From assembly GCA_025463305.1 (NCBI GenBank), contig JAOBWK010000072.1:1-32343 (forward strand): a stretch of DNA of 32,343 nt, in the 5' to 3' direction. This document shows positions 7,404-15,435 of the stretch, one piece after another (position 1 is the stretch's first letter; the number at the start of each line of letters is the position of its first letter). Under the pieces are notes generated by a model. The model saw nothing but the letters and a program-made list of their open reading frames with translations. It did no database searches and was not told the DNA's origin. Made by a program: the position numbers and the translations under genes. This DNA is from Ilumatobacteraceae bacterium. Lineage in GTDB: Bacteria > Actinomycetota > Acidimicrobiia > Acidimicrobiales > Ilumatobacteraceae.

Positions 7404-8588
7404 CTAACCGGCGAGTGCGTCGAAGGCGTCGGCCATCACGTCGACGGCTTCGGCCAGCTCGGCCGGGGTGAGCGTGGAGTACGACAGCCGGATCGCGTGC
7501 TCGTAGGTGTTCGTGACGGAGAACTCGCTGCCCGGCACCAGCGCCAGCCCGCGCTCTCGGCACGCGGCGATGAGCGCCGTTGCGGTGACGTCGGGGTCGA
7601 CGATGTCGGCCCACACGAACATCCCGCCCTCCGCGCGGCGCACCCGCAGCCGACCCGGGAGGCGGGCATCGGCGGCATCGCAGAGGGCGTCGGCGCGCTC
7701 GCGATAGATCGCGCGGAGCCCGGCGAGGTGGCCGTCCCACCACGCCGGATCGTCGAGCAGCCGGCTGACGAGCCGCTGGCCGAGCGACGACGCGGCGAGG
7801 TCCGTGGCCTGCTTGGCGAGCACGATCGGGCGCACCAACCAGGCCGGGGCGCGCAGGTAGCCGACGCGGAGGCCGGGCGCGACGATCTTGCTGAACCCGC
7901 TCAGGTACACGACGTCGTCGGTGAGCGAGGCGACGGGATCGATGTGCTCGCCACGGAAGCGCAGCCGGCCGTACTGATCGTCCTCGACGACCACGAAGCC
8001 GTACCGCTGGGACAGGTCGGCGAGCTGCTGCCGGCGTGGCGCGCTGAGGGTCGCCCCGCTGGGGTTGGAGAAGTTGACGCAGAGGTACGCCAGCTTCGGT
8101 CGCAACCCGGCGGCGAGCGCGGCCTCGAGCTGGTCGGTGCGCATCCCGTCGTCGTCGCAGTCGATCCCGACGATGCGCGCACCCGTCGGGGCGAGGGCGC
8201 GCAACGCGCCGACGTACGTGGGATCCTCGACGACGGCGACGTCGCCCGGATCGAGCAGCACCCGACCGACGAGGTCGATGCCCTGCTGCGAGCCGGTGGT
8301 GACGACGATCTCGGCGGCCTTCACCGGTCGGCGGTGGCCGACCGTCAACAGCTCGGCGATCTGGCCGCGCAACGTCGGATCGCCCTCGGCCGAGGTGTAC
8401 TGCAGCGCGCGCACGTCGTGCGCCGCGAACAGCTCGGCCGCCAGCTCGGCCAGGGTCGCGAACGGGAACGCCTCGGCGGGCGGCAGGCCCCCGGCCAACG
8501 ACAGCCGGGGCGGTGCGGACGCCACCATCTCGCGCAGTGCCGACGGGCGCATCAGCGCCGAACGTCGCGACAATCGTGCATCCGTCAT
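7404..8588 (-). CDS. PLP-dependent aminotransferase, class I/II (2-aminoadipate/MocR-type fold)
   Basis: Fold-type I aminotransferase, 394 residues from the ATG at 8588. I prefer this start because GAGGGG lies 7-8 bases before it; an ATG 24 bases further upstream is possible. Motifs are LQYTSAEGDPTLRGQIAELL, TTGSQQGIDLV, VEDPTYVGAL, the NFSNPSG turn, and YLSGFSKIVAPGLRVGYL with the Schiff-base Lys (about residue 234). The family transaminates 2-aminoadipate, aromatic or branched-chain amino acids, and is also the C-terminal part of MocR regulators; here no HTH domain is attached. It is divergent from the solute-binding protein across a 160-base gap. Confidence 0.9.
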   Translation of the reverse strand: MTDARLSRRSALMRPSALREMVASAPPRLSLAGGLPPAEAFPFATLAELAAELFAAHDVRALQYTSAEGDPTLRGQIAELLTVGHRRPVKAAEIVVTTGSQQGIDLVGRVLLDPGDVAVVEDPTYVGALRALAPTGARIVGIDCDDDGMRTDQLEAALAAGLRPKLAYLCVNFSNPSGATLSAPRRQQLADLSQRYGFVVVEDDQYGRLRFRGEHIDPVASLTDDVVYLSGFSKIVAPGLRVGYLRAPAWLVRPIVLAKQATDLAASSLGQRLVSRLLDDPAWWDGHLAGLRAIYRERADALCDAADARLPGRLRVRRAEGGMFVWADIVDPDVTATALIAACRERGLALVPGSEFSVTNTYEHAIRLSYSTLTPAELAEAVDVMADAFDALAG

Positions 8589-8655
8589 CGAGAACCCCTC
8601 GCCCCACGTCATCGCCCCACGGCATCGGACTCTTCGGTCCGACGTCTATTGTGTT

Positions 8656-8673
8656 TATCATTACACTCTTAGT
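8656..8673 (+). promoter_or_regulatory. AT-rich promoter/operator element upstream of solute-binding protein
   Basis: TATCATTACACTCTTAGT matches the element at 23869-23886 at 16 of 18 positions. It contains two possible -10 boxes (TATCAT, TACACT) and lies inside a GTGT...ACAC inverted repeat at 8651-8666. It is in the divergent gap between the aminotransferase and the solute-binding protein. Which protein binds it, if any, is not visible. Confidence 0.55.
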
Positions 8674-8748
8674 CGCTGCACGCCCTGGGGGGATCAGCGG
8701 CTCGGCAACCGTGGGGCATCGGGCTCCATCATCGAAGGGGATCTTCCA

Positions 8749-10605
8749 GTGGACGACTCGAACAACCGTGTCCCGCGCACGAGCAATGACATCTCGACCG
8801 ATCTGAGCCCGGACGGGCCATGGCTCGGCACGAGCTTCAACCGCCGCCGGATGCTGCAATACGGCGCCGGCATCATGGGCGCTGTCTGGCTCGCCGCCTG
8901 CAGCAGCGACTCGAAATCGGCCGACACCACGGCGGCACCCACCACCACCGCTGGGTCCACCACGACGGCGGGCACCACACCGGCCAGCTCGGCACCGGTC
9001 GAAACCACCGGCACCACGACGGCCGGCTCCACCGCCAGCACCGGGGCACCGGACACGACCGTCGCCGCCACCGACACGACGCTCGCGGAGACCACCACGA
9101 CCGCAGCCGCCGCGGTCGACAACGACCCCACAGCGATCTTGAAGTTCGGCGCGATGCGCGGCACCAGCTATGACCCGATGGTGGTCGGCACCCAGACCGA
9201 GTACCCGCAGCTGAACGTCATCTTCGACACGCTCGTGTCCACCGACCCGATCACCAACGAGTTCCTGCCGCGCATCGCCACGGCGTGGGACATCCAGGAC
9301 GACCGCATCCGCTTCACCCTGCGCGACGGCATCACGTTCCAGGACGGCACCCCGCTCGATGCGACGGCCGTGAAGTTCAGCATCGACCGTACGCTCAAGG
9401 ACCCGGCGTCGAACATCACCACCCGGGTGCCGATGCTCGGCAGCGTCGAGGTCGTCGATGCCAAGACCGTCGACCTCGTGATGGCGATGCCCCAGCCCGT
9501 GCCGCTCATGCTGCAGCTCGCCGACCGCACCGGCATGATCGTGTCGCCGACCGCGGTGCAGGCCGCCGGCAGCAGCCAGGCGTTCAGCGCCAAGCCCGTG
9601 GGTGCCGGCATGTACAAGATCGACGGCGACTGGTTCCCGCGCGAGAGCATGTCCGTGCGCGCCTGGGACGGCTACTGGGACAAGGACGCAGCCCGCCTCG
9701 GCGGCATCGACTTCAACGAGGTCGCGATGGCCGCCCAGCTCAACGCGCTCCGCGCCGGCGAGGAGGACATGGGCAGCTACCAGGGCGCCGATGCCGACTC
9801 GATCAAGGGCCAGGACAACCTGCGCCTCAAGATCGGCTACGCCCCGCTGATCAAGGGCCTCGTGATCAACATCAACATCGCTCCGTTCGACAACATCAAG
9901 GTCCGCCAGGCGATCGCCTACGCGATCGACCGCGACGCTGCCGTGCAGGCGCTGACCTTCGGCTACGGCCGGCCGGCGTACCAGATGTTCGACCAGGAGT
10001 CCGTCGGCTACGACCCGGCGCTCGAGGGCTACTACAAGTACGACGTCGACAAGGCCAAGCAGCTGCTGTCCGACGCCGGGTTCCCGAACGGCATCAAGTT
10101 CGATTCGATCATCGGCTCGACCTCGGCGCCGTACGTCGCGTTCGGCCAGTTCCTGCAGGCCAACCTGAAGAAGGCCGGGATCGACATGAACCTCCAGCTC
10201 GTCGACACCTCGACGGTGATCAGCCAGCTGTACGGCGCCGGAACGGTGGCGTCAGCGCCGATCGCGACGAGCGGCGGTGTCGCCGACACGATCATCCGTC
10301 TGTCGCTGCTCAACGACGGTGGCCTCAACGCCGGCAAGATCGAGGTCCCGGGCGTTCGCGACCTGGTCGAGAAGGCGGCGACGGCCAAGACCGCCGCCGA
10401 AGCGAAGGGCTACTACCAGGCGATCTCCAAGATCCAGGTCGAAGGCGTGTACGCGATCATCCCGGTGTTCAACGAGCCGGCCATCCTCGGCTACGAGGAC
10501 TACGTGGGCGGTGTCACCCGCGGCTTTGCCGACACCGACATCAGCCCGGAGATGTTCCGCGGCATCTACATCACCAACGGCAAGAAGTCGCTGCCCGCGA
10601 CGTGA
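8749..10605 (+). CDS. ABC transporter substrate-binding lipoprotein, family 5
   Basis: Extracellular solute-binding protein of the oligopeptide/dipeptide/nickel class (SBP_bac_5), 618 residues. The GTG at 8749 follows GAAGGGG by 8 bases. The longer upstream reading frame overlaps the divergent aminotransferase and is rejected. Arg32-34 followed by a hydrophobic stretch and lipobox LAAC (Cys51) make a Tat-type lipoprotein signal. A Thr/Ala-rich linker of about 60 residues follows, then the binding domain (TSYDPMVVGTQTEYPQLN, DITFQDGTPLDATAVKFSIDR-like region, VRQAIAYAIDRDAAV). No permease or ATPase is adjacent. The only such genes in the window are at 19893-23862, so it probably feeds that importer. 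Confidence 0.92.
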   Translation: MDDSNNRVPRTSNDISTDLSPDGPWLGTSFNRRRMLQYGAGIMGAVWLAACSSDSKSADTTAAPTTTAGSTTTAGTTPASSAPVETTGTTTAGSTASTGAPDTTVAATDTTLAETTTTAAAAVDNDPTAILKFGAMRGTSYDPMVVGTQTEYPQLNVIFDTLVSTDPITNEFLPRIATAWDIQDDRIRFTLRDGITFQDGTPLDATAVKFSIDRTLKDPASNITTRVPMLGSVEVVDAKTVDLVMAMPQPVPLMLQLADRTGMIVSPTAVQAAGSSQAFSAKPVGAGMYKIDGDWFPRESMSVRAWDGYWDKDAARLGGIDFNEVAMAAQLNALRAGEEDMGSYQGADADSIKGQDNLRLKIGYAPLIKGLVININIAPFDNIKVRQAIAYAIDRDAAVQALTFGYGRPAYQMFDQESVGYDPALEGYYKYDVDKAKQLLSDAGFPNGIKFDSIIGSTSAPYVAFGQFLQANLKKAGIDMNLQLVDTSTVISQLYGAGTVASAPIATSGGVADTIIRLSLLNDGGLNAGKIEVPGVRDLVEKAATAKTAAEAKGYYQAISKIQVEGVYAIIPVFNEPAILGYEDYVGGVTRGFADTDISPEMFRGIYITNGKKSLPAT

Positions 10606-11414
10606 ACCGCGACGGCGAATCGGTCGCGCACGGTCGGCTCGCCGGCCGTGTCGCGATCGTCACCGGTGCGGCCAGCGGGCAGGGTCGTGCGATCGCCGAG
10701 CGGTTCGCCCACGAGGGCGCGTCCGTCGTGGTGGCGGACGTCGCCGACGAGCGTGGCCGCGCCGTGTGCGACGCGCTGGATGCCGCCCTGGAGCGAGCGC
10801 GGTACGTGCACCTCGATGTCGCGTCGCCGGCTGACTGGTCCGCAACGGTGGCACTCGCGGTCGCCGATTTCGGCCGGCTCGACATCCTGGTCAACAACGC
10901 CGGCGTGGTCCACCACGCGTCGCTCGTCGACACGACGCTCGACGACTTCGAGCGGGTCGTGCGAGTGAACCAGACCGGTCCGTTCCTCGGCATGCAGTCG
11001 GTGGTGCCGGCGATGACGGCGGCCGGCGGCGGGTCGATCGTGAACATCTCGTCGGTGCGCGGGCTGTCCGGTGCGAATGGGCTGTTGGCGTACACCGCGA
11101 CGAAGTTCGCACTGCGCGGGATGACGAAGGTGGCGGCGCTCGAGCTCGGCCGCCACAGCATCCGCGTCAACTCGATCCATCCCGGAGCGATCGCCACCGA
11201 GGGCGTGCTCGGCGCCGCGGCGCTCGGCGATCTGGCGGCGATCGACGCCAACTTCGCCGAGCTGCCGATCCCGCGCATCGGCCGGCCCGACGACATCGCC
11301 TCGCTGGCACTCTTCCTGGCGAGCGACGAGAGCGCGTACTGCACGGGCGCCGAGTTCGTGGCCGATGGCGGTGCCTCCGCTGGCGTCCGCCGACCGGGCA
11401 GCCCCGGCTACTGA
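10602..11414 (+). CDS. SDR, 3-alpha/20-beta-hydroxysteroid dehydrogenase-like
   Basis: Classical SDR oxidoreductase, 270 residues. The GTG start overlaps the TGA of the solute-binding protein (GTGA), so the two are translationally coupled. Motifs are GRVAIVTGAASGQGRAIAE, a VADVAD acid after strand 2 (NAD preference), NNAGV, Ser in NISSVRG, and YTATK. The segment FALRGMTKVAALELG followed by IRVNSIHPGAI is typical of the 3-alpha/20-beta-hydroxysteroid dehydrogenase group, though many members act on other alcohols. Coupling to a binding lipoprotein suggests action on an imported or derived alcohol or ketone. The substrate is unproven. Confidence 0.88.
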   Translation: MNRDGESVAHGRLAGRVAIVTGAASGQGRAIAERFAHEGASVVVADVADERGRAVCDALDAALERARYVHLDVASPADWSATVALAVADFGRLDILVNNAGVVHHASLVDTTLDDFERVVRVNQTGPFLGMQSVVPAMTAAGGGSIVNISSVRGLSGANGLLAYTATKFALRGMTKVAALELGRHSIRVNSIHPGAIATEGVLGAAALGDLAAIDANFAELPIPRIGRPDDIASLALFLASDESAYCTGAEFVADGGASAGVRRPGSPGY

Positions 11415-11425
11415 TCCCGACGGCG

Positions 11426-11475
11426 CGCTCTTACCGCACGCTTGGCGTTGGCGGGCCGTCGCTCTTACCGACGGC
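11426..11475. promoter_or_regulatory. Repeated CGCTCTTACCG and hairpin before the dioxygenase gene
   Basis: CGCTCTTACCG occurs at 11426-11436 and 11460-11470, 34 bases apart. The second copy is the centre of a perfect inverted repeat GCCGTCG-CTCTTAC-CGACGGC (11455-11475). It lies between the SDR stop and the ATG at 11491. It could be an operator pair or an attenuating hairpin; no factor can be named. Confidence 0.45.
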
Positions 11476-11490
11476 GTCGAACCTGGGGGC

Positions 11491-13557
11491 ATGAGCAACA
11501 CACGCCGCACCTCCACCAACCTGACCCTCGCCCGCAGCCTGGACGACCGCGACGTGATGACCCACGACACGGACGAGCTCGAAGATCACGACCGTGGGCT
11601 CTCGTTCGACCTGCCCCGCCTCGTCGAGCGACGACGATTGTTGCAGTGGGCGGGCGGCGCCGGGCTCGTCGCGCTCGGTGCCTCGCAGCTGCTCGGCATC
11701 CACGGTGCCGCCGCCGCCGGGCTGGCCGTGATCCCGGAGGAGACCGCCGGCCCGTATCCGGGTGACGGTTCGAACGGCCCGAACATCCTGACCTCGAGCG
11801 GCATCGTCCGCAGCGACATCCGCTCCAGCTTCGGCACCTCCACCACGGTCGCCCAGGGCATCCCGACGACCGTGACGCTCACCGTCAGCGACACCACGAG
11901 TGGCGGCACGGTGCAGGGCCTCGCGGTCTACCTCTGGCACTGCAACATCAACGGGGCGTACTCGCTCTACGGCCAGGGCATCACCAACGAGAACTACCTC
12001 CGCGGCGTGCAGGAGACCGACGCCAACGGCCAGGTCACGTTCACCACGATCTTCCCGGCGTGCTACTCCGGGCGCTGGCCGCACATCCACTTCGAGGTCT
12101 ACCCGTCGCTCGCCGCGGCCACCAGCGCCTCGAACAAGATCGCCACGTCGCAGATGGCGATCCCGAAGTCGATCGCCGATCAGGTCTACGCCACCAGCGG
12201 CTACAGCGCGAGCGTCAGCAACCTCACCAAGGTCTCCCTCGCCACCGACAACGTGTTCAGCGACGGAGTCTCGCTGGAGACGCCCACGGTCACCGGCGAC
12301 GTGTCGACCACAGTCGGGCTGTCGATGGCCGTCGCCGTGAACGCCAACGGCGCCGGCACGGTCACGACGCCGGTCGCCACGATCGGCGACACCACCGTCA
12401 CCCCGACGACCTCGCCGGCGACCGTCGGTACGGCGTCGGCGTTCGTCACGCTGGCATCGCCGAAGCGGTTGCTCGACACCCGCAGCGCGATCGGCTACTC
12501 CGGCGCGAAGCCGCACGCCGGCTCGACCACGACGCTGGCCGTCCTCGGCCGCGAGGGCATTCCGTCGTCGGCCGTGTCCGCAGTGGTGCTCAACGTGACC
12601 GCCGTCGACGCGACCGCCGCCGGCTACGTGACGGTGTGGCCGGACGGCGCGACGCCGACGGCCTCGAACATCAACCTCGAGGTGGCCGGCCAGACCCGGG
12701 CCAACCTCGTCACCGTGCCCGTCGGTTCGGACGGTTCGGTGCGGCTGTTCAGCCAGTCCGGAGCGCACCTCGTCGCCGACGTCTTCGGCTGGTTCGCGCC
12801 GGCGTCGAGCTCGTCCGGTGGCCGTCTGCAGGTGCTCACGCCCGGACGTCTGCTGGACACGCGCGTCGCGACGATGGTCGGCTACTCCGGTTCGAAGCCG
12901 GCCGCCGGCACCACCGTCGTGGTCGACGTCCTCGGCGAGCAGGGCGTGCCGTCCTCGGGCGTCTCGGCGGTCGTGCTGAACGTGACCGCGACCGAGGCGA
13001 CCGCTGCCGGGTACGTGACGGCGTGGCCGAGCGGCTCGCAGCCGGCGACGTCGAACCTCAACGTCGAGACCGCCGGCCAGACGATCGCCAACCAGGTCGT
13101 GATCCCCGTCGGCACCGACGGATCGGTGCGGCTCTACACCCAGTCGGGCAGCCACCTGATCGTCGACGTCACCGGCTGGTACACCGACAGCACCGCGACG
13201 TCGGGCACCGCCGGGCTGTTCATCCCCGTCAGCCCGTACCGGGTGCTCGACACCCGCTCCGGAGGGCGGCCGGCGGCAGGCTCGACGACCACGCTGCTGC
13301 TCGCGGCCACCGGCACCGCAGCCGCCGGCAAGACCGCGGTGGCCACGAATGTGACGGCCACCCAGTCGGCCGCTGCCGGCTACGTCACCGTGTACCCGTC
13401 GGGCACGCGGCCGACGGCGTCGAGCCTCAACGTGACCGCGGCGAACCAGACGATCTCCAACCACGTCGTCAGCTCCGTCGGCGGTGACGGCGGCCTGCGG
13501 CTCTACACCCAGAGCGGCACGCACTTCGTCGTCGACGTCAACGGCTGGTACGCCTGA
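11491..13557 (+). CDS. Exported intradiol ring-cleavage dioxygenase-like protein with three C-terminal RLLDTR modules
   Basis: Predicted exported non-haem Fe(III) dioxygenase, 688 residues from the ATG at 11491. A frame continuation upstream overlaps the SDR and is unlikely. Residues 47-49 (RRR) plus a hydrophobic stretch ending AAAAG look like a Tat signal. The dioxygenase domain (about 80-270) has WHCNINGAYS, LRGVQETDANGQVTF and CYSGRWPHIHFEV. Tyr157, Tyr192, His198 and His200 match the four iron ligands of the intradiol family. Three modules follow at about residues 321, 448 and 579, each starting near RLLDTR and ending VDVxGWY or similar. The family opens catechol-type rings; an extracellular aromatic, lignin-like or modified substrate is inference. 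There is no lipobox, and the modules may attach it to the cell surface. Confidence 0.87.
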   Translation: MSNTRRTSTNLTLARSLDDRDVMTHDTDELEDHDRGLSFDLPRLVERRRLLQWAGGAGLVALGASQLLGIHGAAAAGLAVIPEETAGPYPGDGSNGPNILTSSGIVRSDIRSSFGTSTTVAQGIPTTVTLTVSDTTSGGTVQGLAVYLWHCNINGAYSLYGQGITNENYLRGVQETDANGQVTFTTIFPACYSGRWPHIHFEVYPSLAAATSASNKIATSQMAIPKSIADQVYATSGYSASVSNLTKVSLATDNVFSDGVSLETPTVTGDVSTTVGLSMAVAVNANGAGTVTTPVATIGDTTVTPTTSPATVGTASAFVTLASPKRLLDTRSAIGYSGAKPHAGSTTTLAVLGREGIPSSAVSAVVLNVTAVDATAAGYVTVWPDGATPTASNINLEVAGQTRANLVTVPVGSDGSVRLFSQSGAHLVADVFGWFAPASSSSGGRLQVLTPGRLLDTRVATMVGYSGSKPAAGTTVVVDVLGEQGVPSSGVSAVVLNVTATEATAAGYVTAWPSGSQPATSNLNVETAGQTIANQVVIPVGTDGSVRLYTQSGSHLIVDVTGWYTDSTATSGTAGLFIPVSPYRVLDTRSGGRPAAGSTTTLLLAATGTAAAGKTAVATNVTATQSAAAGYVTVYPSGTRPTASSLNVTAANQTISNHVVSSVGGDGGLRLYTQSGTHFVVDVNGWYA
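12451..13554 (+). repeat. Three tandem RLLDTR modules (Cys-free version)
   Basis: Approximate units are 12451-12798, 12832-13182 and 13225-13554. Each runs P-x-R-[LV]-LDTR, SAVVLNVTA, AAGYVT, WP/YP-x-G, SNLNV-like, QT-x-AN, DGSVRLY-like, and HLIVDV-x-GWY-like. The pattern of alternating hydrophobic strands suggests a beta-rich fold. The same module occurs three times in the protein at 15436-18069. Confidence 0.85.
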
Positions 13558-13579
13558 CGCCACCAGCCCGCCGGTCGGG

Positions 13580-14494
13580 TCAGGTCGGCCAGCCTTCGAT
13601 CCCTGCCAGATCGAGGCGGTCGACCGCCGCCCGGACCGACGCCAGCACCTGCTCGCTCACCGGGAGCTGGGGCTTGCGTGGGTAGCCGCCGGGGAGACCG
13701 AGGCTGTTCAACACGGCCTTGGTCACCCGGATGCCGCCGTGCCGGTACAGCGTGTCGGAGAGCCGGACCACCTTGCCGAACGACGAGAACACCGTTGTCT
13801 GATCGCCGGCGTCGAAGGCGTTGGTGACCGACGCGCACAGCGCGGGCGCGAGGTTGGCCTCCGAGGTGAGGAAGCCCTGGCCGCCGAGCGACAGGTTGAG
13901 CAGGCCCTGTGCGGGGCCACCGACGTGCACCGTGCAGCGGTGCCCGACCGCGTCGATGATGCGCGCGAGGTAGCCGTGGTCCTGATGGCTGCTGTTGATC
14001 CCGACCACGTGATCGAACCGCTCCACCAGCCGGGTCAGCATCGGAACGCGCACCTGGTAGCCCACGCTCTGATGGGTGGAGATCACACACGGCGACGTGA
14101 CCGCACTGAGGATGTCGGTGAAGTAGGTCTCGATCTCGTCCTCGTTCGGGCGGTGGCCGTGGCCCTGATCGAGCGAGTACACCTGGCACGCGTCGACGCC
14201 GAGCGAGTCGGCCATCCGGATGTAGCGGATCATGTCGCCGGCCAGGCGAGGCTCCACGCCCATCGCCCGAACGGGCACTCGGCCGGACAGCTCCTCGACC
14301 GCGATCGCGACCACGCGCTCGGTCTCGGCCTCGTCGAGCGTGTAGCCCTCGCCGCTGCCACCGCCACCGACGTACACGCCGACGCCGCCGGCCGCCATGC
14401 GCCGCAGGTGCTCGCGGAACGCGTGCTCGTCGAGCGCACCGTCCTCGGTGAACGGGGTGATGCTGATCACGTAGACCGAGCTGTGAGTGCTCAT
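13580..14494 (-). CDS. DapA/NAL-superfamily protein lacking the Schiff-base lysine
   Basis: TIM-barrel protein of the dihydrodipicolinate synthase/N-acetylneuraminate lyase family, 304 residues, normal length. The N-terminus VYVISITPFTEDGALDEHAFREHL and the GGGGSGEGYTLDEAE loop give the assignment. The strand that normally reads GIKxxxG reads VVGINSSHQD, so the catalytic Lys is Asn167 (codon at 13994-13996). The YNxP tyrosine region reads ISTHQSVGY and also lacks the aligned Tyr. The usual aldolase chemistry through a Lys imine is therefore not expected. A CGGAG ribosome site precedes the ATG, and TACTCT (14533-14528) is a possible -10. It is divergent from the GntR regulator, a layout typical of a regulator and its target. 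Confidence 0.87.
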   Translation of the reverse strand: MSTHSSVYVISITPFTEDGALDEHAFREHLRRMAAGGVGVYVGGGGSGEGYTLDEAETERVVAIAVEELSGRVPVRAMGVEPRLAGDMIRYIRMADSLGVDACQVYSLDQGHGHRPNEDEIETYFTDILSAVTSPCVISTHQSVGYQVRVPMLTRLVERFDHVVGINSSHQDHGYLARIIDAVGHRCTVHVGGPAQGLLNLSLGGQGFLTSEANLAPALCASVTNAFDAGDQTTVFSSFGKVVRLSDTLYRHGGIRVTKAVLNSLGLPGGYPRKPQLPVSEQVLASVRAAVDRLDLAGIEGWPT

Positions 14495-14608
14495 CCGCAG
14501 CTCCGGGGTTGATCACGCATTGGGATTAGAGTAGCGATCGGTACGTCATGGACGGCGACCCACGGCCGCCTGCGCCGCTGCGCATCAGAAAGGTCCGGTG
14601 AACCGGCT

Positions 14609-15409
14609 GTGTCGATGGTCAACGGCCGATCCCCGCTGAACCGCCAACTCCGCCAGCCGCGCCTCGCCGAGATGGTTGCCGCCGCGCTTCGCGACCGCAT
14701 CCTGTCGGGCGCCCTCGAGGACGGATCGATGCTGCCGAAGCAGGACGAGTTGCTCGCCGAGTTCGGCGTGAGCCTGCCGCCGATCCGCGAGGCGCTGCGG
14801 ATCCTCGAGACCGAGGGCCTCGTCACCGTGCAGCGCGGCAACGTCGGCGGCGCCGTGGTGCACCGCCCCCAGCCGTACAAGGCGGCCTACATGCTCGGGC
14901 TGGTGCTGCAGTCGCGCGGCGCGAACCTCGGCGACGTCCTGCGCGGGTTGATCGCCTTCGAGCCGGCGTGTGCCGCCGCCTGCGCCGCGCGCGAGGACCG
15001 CGCCACCACCGTGTTGCCGCGCTTGCGCGCCACCCTCGATCAGGCAGCGGCAGTGGTCGAGGACGGCGACGCCTACACCGGCCTCGCCCGGCAGTTCCAC
15101 ATCGATCTCGTCGAGTCGTGCGGCAACGAGGCGATGATCCAGGTGGTCGGCGCGCTCGAGGCGCTGTGGACCGCGCACGTCAACCAGCTCGCCCGGCGCA
15201 ACGCCGAGCTGGGCTCGTTCGCCGAGCCCACGGCACGCAAGACGAGCGTCAAGGAGCACGAGCTGCTGTACCGGGCGATCGAGGCCGGCGACACCGCGCG
15301 CGCCGAGCATCTGGCCAAGGCCCACTACTCTCATCCCCAGGATCCGGGTTGGGGTGACTCGCTCGCTGCTGGTCGCCCCATCAACGCCCTGTACATACGC
15401 GACCTCTAG
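14609..15409 (+). CDS. GntR-family regulator, FadR/FCD subgroup
   Basis: Transcription factor of 266 residues. The N-terminal winged helix (about 18-88) contains LRDRILSGALEDGSMLPKQDELLAEFGVS and the recognition region LPPIREALRILETEGLV, followed by the wing VQRGNVGGAVV. The C-terminal all-helical FCD domain carries FHIDLVESCGNEAM and the late KEHELLYRAIEAGD, whose Asp/His residues commonly bind a metal and a carboxylate effector. GTG at 14609 is taken as the start; ATG at 14615 is an alternative. A short hairpin (TGCGC-CGCT-GCGCA, 14571-14584) precedes AGAAAGG. It is the best candidate local regulator for the surrounding catabolic genes, but its operator is not identified. Confidence 0.9.
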   Translation: MSMVNGRSPLNRQLRQPRLAEMVAAALRDRILSGALEDGSMLPKQDELLAEFGVSLPPIREALRILETEGLVTVQRGNVGGAVVHRPQPYKAAYMLGLVLQSRGANLGDVLRGLIAFEPACAAACAAREDRATTVLPRLRATLDQAAAVVEDGDAYTGLARQFHIDLVESCGNEAMIQVVGALEALWTAHVNQLARRNAELGSFAEPTARKTSVKEHELLYRAIEAGDTARAEHLAKAHYSHPQDPGWGDSLAAGRPINALYIRDL

Positions 15410-15435
15410 GTCGCTCACTCGAGAGGAGGCGGTCG

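Noticed and set aside
8065..8748. Upstream extension of the solute-binding protein frame
   Set aside because: It overlaps the divergent aminotransferase, while the GTG at 8749 has a ribosome site and gives a proper Tat-lipoprotein signal.
14495..14608. Operator for the GntR regulator in its own divergent gap
   Set aside because: I looked for the AT-rich element or a TNGTNNNACNA-type site and saw only weak similarity; the hairpin at 14571-14584 is too short to claim a function.
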